Source of the DNA: Limnomonas spitsbergensis
Taxonomy: Eukaryota; Chlorophyta; Chlorophyceae; Chlamydomonadales
DNA: 64,000 nt
Reading direction: 5' to 3'
Assembly: GCA_037349105.1 (NCBI GenBank)
Contig: JAYJMM010000124.1
Coordinates: 3,394,001 to 3,458,000 of the forward strand
Shown: positions 27,916 through 39,900 of the stretch, in pieces
How positions within the stretch are numbered: the stretch's first letter is position 1
How the letters are laid out: the number at the start of each line of letters is the position of its first letter
The notes under the pieces: generated by a model
Databases searched by the model: none
Seen by the model: the letters and a program-made list of their open reading frames with translations, nothing else
Told to the model about the DNA's origin: nothing
Made by a program: the position numbers and the translations under genes

Positions 27916-30900
27916 TCACGAAAGGGTGACCATGGCGGGGTAATCCACCAGAAGCTCCTGCTTACTGTAGGAGTCATCAGTCTCCTGAGAGTTCAAGGGC
28001 TCAAAGTTCAGGGTTAAGGGTTGATCAGGGTTCAGGGGCCATGAGAGAGGGGAACATGTTTCAGAAAGGGAGTTACTAATATTGATGTGTCCATTTAAGC
28101 GCACTCCAGCTAAGCGCACTCCAGCGGCACTGAAGCTACACCCCGTTTATTGTAGGGGGGACCTCGTGCAGCCAGTCTTGCTGCTTGGGCCACCGGCCAA
28201 AAGCCGATCATGGTCTTGCCCCTCACTAGCCCAACAGCATCTGAATAGCAGCCTGTCAAAGGTGCTCTGGTGCTCACACAAATAGACACTACTGCTTGGG
28301 CCACTGGAGTGTCTACAGCAGCTCAAATGCGCCATTTGAATGCACATGATCCTGATATCACATGGGAATCTGGAATTCGTCTGGTTTCACTAAGATATAT
28401 GGATTACACCTGATCTCACCTGGGGTGTCCACAACAGCTCAAATGCGACGAGGCTGTCAGCAGTAATCCCACCCAATGCTGTCAACACCTGCACACAAAG
28501 TATCGGCATGGGCATGGGCATAAGCGTGGGCATGAGTATGGGCATGAGCATGGGCACGAGCATGGGCATGGGCATAAGCGTGGGCATGAGTATGGGCATG
28601 AGCATGGGCACGAGCATGGGCATGGGCATAAGCGTGGGCATGAGTATGGGCATGAGCATGGGCACGAGCATGGACACGAGCATGGGCATGAGGATGAGCA
28701 TGGGCAAGGGCGTGGGCATGGGCATGAGCATGGGCATGAGCATGTGCATGGGTGTTGGCACGGGCACAGGCATGGGCACGGACATGGGCAAGGGTGTGAG
28801 CATGGGCATGGACATGGGCATGAGCAATGAACATGGGGCTCAAGAGCAAATGCAAGCAAGGCGGAAAAGACATGACGTGCAGCAACCCAAGAACCAGCAC
28901 ATAAAGAAAAAATATCCAGGACATCATTCACTGGTGCATACCTCCACCCAAAATAATCAATAACCCAACCGAACACCCTAGTCCTGAACACCCAAAAGAA
29001 TCAAGAACCCAACCAAAGACCCAAGTCCTCACCACCCAAAAGATTCAACAACCCAACCGAAGACTTGGATTAAATGGATTGAATGTCCCCCCGGCCAAAG
29101 ACCCAATATCCCGCCCCAGACCCTGCACCCCTTGAGCCGATCCGGCACGTCCAGGCATGCCCGCTTGCTGCACCGCCCGGGCATGCCGGTTTGCTGCACC
29201 GCCCGGGCATGCCCGCTTGCTGCACCGCCCGGGCATGCCCGCTTGCTGCACCGCCCGGGCCTGCCTGCCTGCTTCGCCTCCCCAGCCCTGAACCGCCCCT
29301 GGGCCTGCCTGCCTGCTGCGCCCCCCGGGCAGATCCCTGCGCCCTACCTGCTTAAGGTCTGACACCGAGTTGATCTTATTGAGCTTGACCCGGCCCTCAA
29401 TGGCCATGAGCATGGTCATGCACAGCCACCTGTCCAGACCATCATCGCCTGAGAGGCAGGTGGGTGGGTGGGTGGGTGGCAGCCTGATAGGTTGGTGGGT
29501 TCATGGGTGGGTGGGTGGTGCATGGGTGGGATTGTGGGTTGTGGAGGTTGAGTGGGTGGGCCCTTCCCTCAATGGCCATCAACATGAAAAAGAAAGCCAC
29601 TGTCGCCCGAGACAGGCATCAGACAGACAGGTGGGTGGGTCGGGGGATGGGTGGGTGGATAGGTGGGTGGGTGGGTCGGGGATGGGTGGGTGGATGGGTG
29701 AGTGGGTGGGTCAGGGGATGGGTGGGTGGGTGGGTGGGTCACTTTGTCAGGAGGTCGGGGTGGGGGTGGAAAGGTGGACATGTATGCAGGTAGGATAGTA
29801 GGCGGGTAGGTGGGCTGTTAGGTCCCTTGGCGGGCAGGCAGTCAGTGAGCCAGGCAGCTGATGGATCTGTACTATCGGAGCGCAAGTAAGTGTCTCAAAA
29901 AGGTTGTGGGATCAAGCCCCATGAACCTTCTTGGCATCTGATGGACTGAAAGACAAAACAATGGCTCAGGCACAAATAATGCCGGCAATTGCAAGATTGC
30001 AAGATTTTCTATGCCACAGCTTCAAAGTTAAGCTATCCTTGTGCAGTTATGATATGGCCAAGTGTGCTTGACTTCGAAGCTGTAGCATAGAAAATCTTGG
30101 GGCAACTGCAAATGTTATGACTCCTCTGTAATGGATGTTTTTCCTTTTACAGACCAACACTGGAAGGCCACATGGCTGCCGCTAAAGGCCCGCCTCGGAC
30201 CTAACGCAAGCAGCCTACGGCCAGAGGCCTAAGCAGCATGGCTGGCCACACTTGCGGCCTGCAGCCTGCGGTCAGAGTGCAGCTGCCATGCAGCCGTGCC
30301 ACGCAAACAAATAAACTGCTCCACTGCCCTATCTCGTCCCCTGCCTGGTTGGTGCCGAACTCCAGGGCCGATTATTTACCCCCCCCCCCCCACACACACA
30401 TTCCCTCCTCCCTCCAGAACATCCAGGAAAACGTCCACTATCTTCACCCAGTATTCCTCCCCCTCACCTGCATCCCCTGCCCCTCTCCCAGTATCCCCCC
30501 CCTCACCTGCATCCCCTGCCCCTCTCCCAGTATTCCCCCCCCTCACCTGCATCCCCTGCCCCTCTCCCAGTATCCCCCCCCTCACCTGCATCCCCTGCCC
30601 CTCTCCCAGTATCCCCCCCCTCACCTGCATCCCCTGCCCCTCTCCCAGTATCCCCCCCTCACCTGCATCCCCTGCCCCTCTCCCAGTATCCCCCCCCTCA
30701 CCTGCATCCCCTGCCCCTCTCCCAGTATCCCCCCCCTCACCTGCATCCCCTGCCCCTCTCCCAGTATCCCCCCCCTCACCTGCATCCCCTGCCCCTCTCC
30801 CAGTATCCCCCCTCACCTGCATCCCCTGCCCCTCTCCCAGTATCCCCCCCCTCACCTGCATCCCCTGCCCCTCTCCCAGTATTCCCCCCCCTCACCTGCA

Positions 30901-33900
30901 TCCCCTGGCCCTCTCCCAGTATCCCCCCCCTCACCTGCATCCCCTGCCCCTCTCCCAGTATCCCCCCCCCCTCACCTGCATCCCCTGCCCCTCTCCCAGT
31001 ATCCCCCCCCTCACCTGCATCCCCTGCCCCTCTCCCAGTATCCCCCCCTCTCACCTGCATCCCCTGCCCCTCTCCCAGTATCCCCCCCCTCACCTGCATC
31101 CCCTGCCCCTCTCCCAGTATCCCCCCCCTCACCTGCATCCCCTGCCCCTCTCCCAGTATCCCCCCCCCTCACCTGCATCCCCTGCCCCTCTCCCAGTATT
31201 CCTCCCCCTCACCTGCATCCCCTGCCCCTCTCCCAGTATCCCCCCCCTCACCTGCATCCCCTGCCCCTCTCCCAGTATCCCCCCCCTCACCTGCATCCCC
31301 TGCCCCTCTCCCAGTATCCCCCCCCTCACCTGCATCCCCTGCCCCTCTCCCAGTATCCCCCCCCCTCACCTGCATCCCCTGCCCCTCTCCCAGTATCCCC
31401 CCCCTCACCTGCACCCCCTGCCCCTCTCCCAGTATCCCCCCCCTCACCTGCATCCCCTGCCCCTCTCCCAGTATCCCCCCCCTCACCTGCATCCCCTGCC
31501 CCTCTCCCAGTATTCCTCCCCCTCACCTGCATCCCCTGTCCCTCTCCCAGTATCCCCCCCCCTCACCTGCATCCCCTGCCCCTCTCCCAGTATCCCACCC
31601 CTCTCACCTGCATCCCCTGCCCCTCTCCCAGTATCCCCCCCCCCTCACCTGCATCCCCTGCCCCTCTCCCAGTATCCCCCCCTCACCTGCATCCCCTGCC
31701 CCTCTCCCAGTATCCACCCCCCCCCCTCACCTGCATCCCCTGCCCGTCTCCCAGTATCCCCCCCTCACCTGCATCCCCTGCCCCTCTCCCAGTATCCCCC
31801 CCTCTCACCTGCATCCCCTGCCCCTCTCCCAGTATTCCTCCCCCTCACCTGCATCCCCTGCCCCTCTCCCAGTATCCCCCCCCTCACCTGCATCCCCTGC
31901 CCCTCTCCCAGTATCCCCCCCCCCTCACCTGCATCCCCTGCCCCTCTCCCAGTATTCCTCCCCCTCACCTGCACCCCATGTCCCTCTCCCAGTATCCCCC
32001 CCCTCACCTGCATCCCCTGCCCCTCTCCCAGTATTCCCCCCCCTCACCTGCATCCCCTGCCCCTCTCCCAGTACCCCCCCCCCCTCTCACCTGCATCCCC
32101 TGCCCCTCTCCCAGTATCCCCCCCCTCACCTGCATCCCCTGCCCCTCTCCCAGTATCCCCCCCCCTCACCTGCATCCCCTGCCCCTCTCCCAGTATCCCC
32201 CCCCTCACCTGCATCCCCTGCCCCTCTCCCAGTATCCCCCCCCCTCACCTGCATCCCCTGCGCCTCTCCCAGTACCCCCCCCCTCACCTGCATCCCCTGC
32301 CCCTCTCCCAGTATCCCCCCCCCTCACCTGCATCCCCTGCCCCTCTCCCAGTATCCCCCCCCTCACCTGCATCCCCTGCCCCTCTCCCAGTATCCCCCCC
32401 TCTCACCTGCATCCCCTGCCCCTCTCCCAGTATCCCCCCCCTCACCTGCATCCCCTGCCCCTCTCCCAGTATCCCCCCCCCCTCACCTGCATCCCCTGCC
32501 CCTCTCCCAGTATCCCCCCCTCACCTGCATCCCCTGCCCCTCTCCCAGTATCCCCCCCCTCACCTGCATCCCCTGCCCCTCTCCCAGTATCCCCCCCCCC
32601 CCTCACCTGCATCCCCTGCCCCTCTCCCAGTATCCCCCCCTCTCACCTGCATCCCCTGCCCCTCTCCCAGTATCCCCCCCCTCACCTGCATCCCCTGCCC
32701 CTCTCCCAGTATCCCCCCCCCCTCACCTGCATCCCCTGCCCCTCTCCCAGTATCCCCCCCTCACCTGCATCCCCTGCCCCTCTCCCAGTATCCCCCCCCT
32801 CACCTGCATCCCCTGCCCCTCTCCCAGTATCCCCCCCCCCCCTCACCTGCATCCCCTGCCCCTCTCCCAGTATCCCCCCCCCCTCACCTGCATCCCCTGC
32901 CCCTCTCCCAGTATCCACCCCCCTCACCTGCATCCCCTGCCCCTCTTCCAGTGCCCCCCCCTCTCACCTGCATCCCTGCGCCTCTCCCAGTATCCCCCCC
33001 CCTCCCCTGCATCCCCTGCCCCTCTCCCAGTATCCCCCCCCCTCCCCTGCATCCCCTGCCCCTCTCCCAGTATCCCCCCCCTCACCTGCATCCCCTGCGC
33101 CTCTCCCAGTATCCCCCCCCCTCCCCTGCATCCCCTGCCCCTCTCCCAGTTTCCCCCCCTCTCACCTGCATCCCTGCGCCTCTCCCAGTATCCCCCCCTC
33201 TCCCCTGCATCCCCTGCCCCTCTCCCAGTATCCCCCCCCTCACCTGCATCCCCTGCCCCTCTCCCAGTATCCCCCCCCTCACCTGCATCCCCTGCCCCTC
33301 TCCCAGTATCCCCCCCCCTCACCTGCATCCCCTGCCCCTCTTCCAGTGCCCCCCCCTCTCACCTGCATCCCCTGCCCCTCTCCCAGTATCCCCCCCCCCC
33401 TCCCCTGCATCCCCTGCCCCTCTCCCAGTTTCCCCCCCCTTCCCCTGCATCCCCTGCCCCTCTCCCAGTATCCCCCCCCCTCCCCTGCATCCCCTGCCCC
33501 TCTCCCAGTTTCCCCCCCCTTCCCCTGTCTACCCTGCTCCTCTCCCAATATCCCCCCACCCGCTGTTCCATCCTGGTTTGCAGCCTCCCTCCCTTGACCT
33601 CCAGGACGCTCGTCTCTCACTTGCCATCCACACTCACCAGGTGTCACTCTTCCACCCCCCCCTATGTCACTGTTCTGACCCCCAGTCCAATCCGACTGGC
33701 AGCTTACCTCCCTTGACTTCCAGGACGCTCGTCTTGCGCTTGCCGTCAACATTCACCAATGTCTCCTCTTTGAACTTGACACGCTCCTAAGGAGAAGGGA
33801 GCAGTATGTGTGGGAGGGGGGGGGAGGGAGAGGGAAATATTTCAACTCAGGTACCAGTCTGGTAGCCAAAGGAAGAAAACTGAAGCACACAGCAATAACA

Positions 33901-36900
33901 GCAGTCACGAGGGGGGCTCTCCTTGAATTTGACGCGCTCCTGAGGAGAAGGGAACAGCATGTGAGAGGGGGGGGGGGGCGGAGGGATAGTCCAACACAGG
34001 TGTCAATACGGGATCCCATGCAAGTAGAGGAAAACACATTGACGAGGGTCTCCTCCTTAAACTTGATATGCTCCTGAGGAGGAAGGGGCAGCATGAGAGA
34101 AGGGGGGCAGGGGGGCAGGGGGGAGGGGGAGTTTGGAATACAGGTACTAGTATGGTATCCAACGCAAAAAAATACAAGCATCCCATCCACAAGGGTCTCC
34201 TCTTGAACTTGATGTATGTGTTCCTGAGGAGAGGAGGGGGCAGCATGAGAGAAAGGGGGGAGGGGGGCAAGGGGGGGGAGGGGGGCAAGGGGGGGGAGGG
34301 GGGGGAGGGGGGCAAGGGGGGGAGGGGGGGGGAGGGGGGCAAGGGGGGGGAGGGGGGGGGAGGGGGGCAAGGGGGGCAAGGGGGGGGGAGGGGGGGGGGA
34401 GGGGGGCAAGGGGGGGGAGGGGGGGGAGGGGGGCAAGGGGGGAAGGGGGGGGGAGGGGGGGGGGAGGGGGGCAAGGGGGGGAAACATTCGAATACAGGTA
34501 CCAGTAGGGTATCCAACGCAAAAACAACCATGACGAGGACCCCTCTTGAAATTGAAGCGCTCCTGAGGAGGAGGGATATGGCAGCTTGATGTGAGCGGGG
34601 TGGAAATTAGGAAATGAAACGTTTACCTTCAAACGTTCACATCAACGAGGGTCTCCTCCTTGCACTTCATGCGCTCTCAAGGCAGGGGCAGGGCACTAGG
34701 GCAGCACCATGAGGTGGGGTGGGGTGGGGTGGGGTGGGGTGGGACGAGAGTGCTTGGAGGGGGGCATGGCTTCAAACGCAATAGAAAGCAAATACAAAAG
34801 TGCCGTCACTCGGCCTTTTCAATCGCAGCCTTCTCATTGAGCTGTGAAGGTGCAGGGTTTGGTCCTCTATCGGATCTGTTCCAGATCTGTCCCAGATCTG
34901 ATATACTGCCGGGCGCACTCCCGCTCCGCCCGAGGGCCGTGCCCTGCATTGTCCCCCCACACTCTTCACCACACCTTTGTCCCGTGTCACTCCTGATCTA
35001 CAACCTCTCCCCCCCCTCTGAAGCTTTGTCAACGTGCACCTAATTCAACCCACGCCCCCCAGCGACCAGTCTATGACCCCCCCCCCCCTTAAGTCCCCCT
35101 GGCCTCATACTCTGATATCGCCTCAATGAGCATGAAGTTAAACAACTGCTCCGTCACGTCCAGACCCACCCTCTCAAAAATCTCCCTGCCCCTATCTACA
35201 GTCCAAAAACTCTCTAACCCTCTCTATCTCCCCCCCCCCCCCCCCAACCCCCCCCCGCCCCCCCAAACCTGAACCCCACAATTTTGAGCTTGAGCTGCGT
35301 CCAGGCTGCCAAAGCCCTCAACCCCCCTCAACCCCCTGTGCTTGCTCCCTGCCAAAGTCTCAACCCGTCCAACCCCCCTCAACCCCCTGTGCTCCCTCCC
35401 TGCCATAGCCCTCAACCCGTCCAACCCCCCTCAACCCCCTGTGCTCCCTCCCAGCCCAAGCCCTCAACCCGTCCAACCCCCCTCAACCCCCTGTGCTCCC
35501 TCCCAGCCCAAGCCCTCAACCCGTCCAACCCCCCTCAACCCCCTGTGCTCCCTCCCAGCCCAAGCCCTCAACCCGTCCAACCCCCCTCAACCCCCTGTGC
35601 TCCCTCCCAGCCCAAGCCCTCAACCCGTCCAACCCCCCTCAACCCCCTGTGCTCCCTCCCAGCCCAAGCCCTCAACCCGTCCAACCCCCCTCAACACCCT
35701 GTGCTCCCTCCCAGCCAAAGCCCTCAACCCGTCCAACCCCCCTCAACCCCCTGTGCTCCCTCCCAGCCCAAGCCCTCAACCCGTCCAACCCCCCTCAACC
35801 CCCTGTGCTCCCTCCCAGCCATAGCCCTCAACCCGTCCAACACCCCTCAGCCCCCTGTGCTCCCTCCCAGCCCAAGCCCTCAACCCGTCCAACCCCCCTC
35901 AACCCCCTGTGCTCCCTCCCAGCCCAAGCCCTCAACCCGTCCAACCCCCCTCAACCCCCTGTGCTCCCTCCCAGCCCAAGCCCTCAACCCGTCCAACCCC
36001 CCTCAACCCCCTGTGCTCCCTCCCAGCCCAAGCCCTCAACCCGTCCAACCCCCTTCAACCCCCTGTGCTCCCTCCCTGCCATAGCCCTCAACCCGTCCAA
36101 CCCCCCTCAACCCCCTGTGCTTGCTCCCTGCCAAAGTCTCAACCCGTCCAACCCCCCTCAACCCCCTGTGCTTGCTCCCTGCCATAGCCCTCAACCCGTC
36201 CAACCCCCCTCAACCCCCTGCGCTCCCTCCCAGCCCAAGCCCTCAACCCGTCCAACCCCCCTCAACCCCCTGTGCTCCCTCCCAGCCCAAGCCCTCAACC
36301 CGTCCAACCCCCCTCAACCCCCTGTGCTCCCTCCCAGCCCAAGCCCTCAACCCGTCCAACCCCCCTCAACCCCCTGTGCTTGCTCCCTGCCATAGCCCTC
36401 AACCCGTCCAACACCCCTCAGCCCCCTGTGCTCCCTCCCAGCCCAAGCCCTCAACCCGTCCAACCCCCCTCAACACCCTGTGCTCCCTCCCAGCCCAAGC
36501 CCTCAACCCGTCCAACCCCCCTCAACCCCCTGTGCTCCCTCCCAGCCCAAGCCCTCAACCCGTCCAACCCCCCTCAACCCCCTGTGCTTGCTCCCTGCCA
36601 AAGTCTCAACCCGTCCAACCCCCCTCAACCCCCTGTGCTCCCTCCCGGCCATAGCCCTCAACCCGTCCAACCCCCCTTCAACCCCCTGTGCTCCCTCCCG
36701 GCCATAGCCCTCAACCCGTCCAACCCCCTTCAACCCCCTGTGCTCCCTTCCTGCCATAGCCCTCAACCCCTCCAACCCCCCTCAACCCCCTGTGCTCCCT
36801 CCCAGCCCAAGCCCTCAACCCCTCCAACCCCCCTCAACCCCCTAACCCCCCTCAACCCCCTGTGCTCCCTCCCGGCCAAAGCCCTCAACCCGTCCAACCC

Positions 36901-39900
36901 CCTTCAACCCCCTGTGCTCCCTCCCGGCCAAAGCCCTCGACCCGTCCAACCCCCCTCAACCCCCTGTGCTCCCCCGTCGCCAAAGCTCCCAGCCCCTCTA
37001 CCGTCTAGTGCCAGATGTCTGATTAGCTTAGAGACCCCTTACCTCAAGACCCCACCAAACCTCAACCCACCTCAATAAGCACTGACTTGAACTTCTGCAC
37101 ACAGCCGCATACAGCCTACCCTTAACCCTCTACCCCCTTTCTCTCCCTCCTGCACCCTGCCCCACCAAACCCCAACCCACCTCAATAAGCACCGAGTTGA
37201 ACTTCTGCTCTGCCGCGTCAAGGCTCCCGAACGCCTTCCCGGCGGAGGAGGCATATCCAGCGTACTCGATATTCCGCAACACCAGCATCAGCGCATCTGA
37301 GTGGGTGGATGGGCGGTATGCCGGTATACATTGCTCTTTGTAGGGCGCTTCGGCCAAATCACATCAACTTTGCTGGCGGGCGTGAGTGGGCACCCACCAG
37401 CATCAGCGCATCTGAATCGCGGTGGATGTGCAGTGGACGTTGCTTATCTTAGGGGGCTCCAGCTACATCAAATAGACACTACTAGCAGGCAGTGAGGGGG
37501 CAGTGTCAGGTCCTGGCTTATAGGCAAATGTTCCCAATGGTCAGCAAAACTGAGATCAACACGTCTTCACGAGTGGGTGGATGGAGAGCGTGAGCCGGTA
37601 GTGCTGAAACATAAAACAAGTGTATCTTGCAACACCAGCATGCACGCGTCCCGCCTGGGTGGATGGGGGGTGAACATTGGCACATTGCTTATTGTGGGGA
37701 GCATCAGCTACAACTCAGCTACACATCAAATAAACACAGCTGGCGGTTGTGAGTCGGCAGTGTTAAGATCCCGGGGAGGTAGCAGGGGAAGGGGAAGAAG
37801 TATGTATCCGGCAAACCAGAAAGAAAGAAGCAAAGCTACGCCCTACTAGGGCGTGGAGGTTAAGGAAACAACAGTCAGACCAAATGATTCTCCACCTCCC
37901 TTGTCAGCTTACCCATGTATACATGGAGCAGCCCCTCGTTATCTGTGTTTTTTACTGTGTGGCCAGTTTCCACACTTGGTGCATCTTGTTTATATGTGCT
38001 TTCTGGGTGGTCAGCATAGCCATACATGGCCCCACACCCACCCTCTCCTCCTCTACCCTCTAGTCATCACACCTCTGTACATGCGGTGCAGCCCCTTCTC
38101 CCCTCCTCCTCACCTCACCCCTCTTACCCCGTCAGCACACCCACATACACAAGGGGCAGCCCCGCCATGGTCCGTTCTCTTTTCTGGTGGGCCACTTTCA
38201 AGTTTCCACCCAAAGTCCCACCCCACTCTCCCTCCTGCCTAGGCAGCGCTCCTGTGCACAGATGGCATGGCCCTTCCAATGTCCTTGTACTGTACCTTGT
38301 ACTACAAGGCCCCTGCCCTTGTACTGGGTACAGTACTCACCTTGTACTGTACCTTGTACTACAAGGCCCCTGCCCTTGTACTGGGTACAGTACTCACCTT
38401 GTACTGTACCTTGTACTACAAGGCCCCTATCCTTGTACTGGGTGGCCAGTCTCCTCACATGGTCCCACACCCAACACCTCATACCTTTCTAATCAAGCGT
38501 ACCTGTGCAACATGTGGGGTAGCCCCTCCAGTGTCCTTTCTTACTAGTGAGCCAGTTTCCACACACATATCCCCACATCCAACCTCTCCTGCCTAGTCAG
38601 CGCGCCTGTGTATACGTGGTGCAGCCCCTCCTCATCGTCCGTCTCATACTGGGTGGCGATCTTATTGAGTCGTTTCTGCCACTTGTTGATGTCGCCAAAC
38701 AGCCCAACCTGCGCACAAAGCCCCACAGCCAGGACGACACACTCTCAAAGTGATTTGTCTGCGGTTTCGACACTTTTGAGGTTTAATTTGTTTTAATCCC
38801 TTGTTTGAATCCACTGCTGCACATACCCGTGAGTCATCATTGCTTAGAGGTTAATTATTATTAATTATTATGGCAAAAGACCATGCAAAATCTTTGGGGA
38901 ATCTCATCAGCGCTTCTTTTTAAGATTTTGGTGCCCTACACCAATAAGCTTGGGTAAGAAAACTGATGAGAGGCTTACACCATAAAAGCATCTATCGGTA
39001 TGGGTATTTATAAATCTTTTTATTTTTTGTCGACAGATGACCTTCCCTCCAAAAAAACTGACGAGCCCACAAAGACCCCACAGCCAGGATGAACCCATCT
39101 TTCACAGTGATTCCCTTAACGTCGTCATCATCCTGTCCGAACAGCTAAATCTTGCGCCCACAGCGCCCACAGCCTGCATGACACCTTCCGAGTGACTCTC
39201 TTCCTTCGGTAGCCAGGTATTCCATTTCTGAATTGTCTCAGACCTGTATTTGTATTCGAGATATTTGTAGACGAGCACGATTTCTTCTCCGACTCGTGAG
39301 TGAGACTCGTCTGGGTGACTCTCAAGTTACTGCACAACTGCCGTGCAGGTACCAGGCATGTGTCATGCATGCGGCTAGCAGCTTCTGCGCCCAAGGATTC
39401 AGGACCTCCCCACAGCAGAGATACTGACAGTGCTTGAAAACATAAGGTGGCTGTAAACCAGCAGAGAAGCCAAGGAACTGCTACAGCCTTAGCTGCCCCT
39501 ACGGAGAGCAGCTGCACCTGAAGCATATGGATTCAGGGTTTGGGGTTCAGGATTCGGCTAGAAATCCCGCACCTAAATTTGAGGCCCCTAAACCTAAAAA
39601 GAAAGAGAGCTACGCCCGAACCCTAAACCTATCATATAGATCCCACAAACCTTCACACCTGTAGCTTGCAGACAGTGAAGGTCTCATCATCGTCGTTGCC
39701 GCCGCCTGCAAGGATGGGACAGAAACAAACAGTTAAGAAGGGGGGGAGAACAAATAGTTTAGGGGGGGGGGGGACAAACAGTTGAAGGGGAGGGGGAGAA
39801 CAAACAGTTTAAGGGGGGGGGGAGAACAAACAGTTAAGAGTGGGGGGGGGTGAGAACAAACAGTTAAGAAGGGGGGGAGAACAAACAGTTAAGAAGGGGG

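Noticed and set aside
28457..28963. His/Ala- or Met/Gly-rich open frames of about 150 codons
   Set aside because: They come from the GGGCATGAGCAT hexamer repeat; open on both strands and inside an intron.
29860..29950. Possible tRNA-like sequence (GTGGGATCAAGCCCC as a T-arm)
   Set aside because: No acceptor, D-arm or anticodon arm could be folded around it.
30238..33790. Two overlapping open frames above 1100 codons on the plus strand, rich in PSPASPAPLPVSPP-type repeats
   Set aside because: They resemble algal cell-wall Pro-rich proteins, but both frames run together through the same array, shift wherever the C run changes length, and lie antisense in an intron of the DUF1517 gene.
35284..37078. 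Open frames of 160-300 codons with NPSNPPQPPVLPP repeats
   Set aside because: The 52-base period makes the repeat shift frame every unit, so all three frames look alike. Antisense to the DUF1517 gene.
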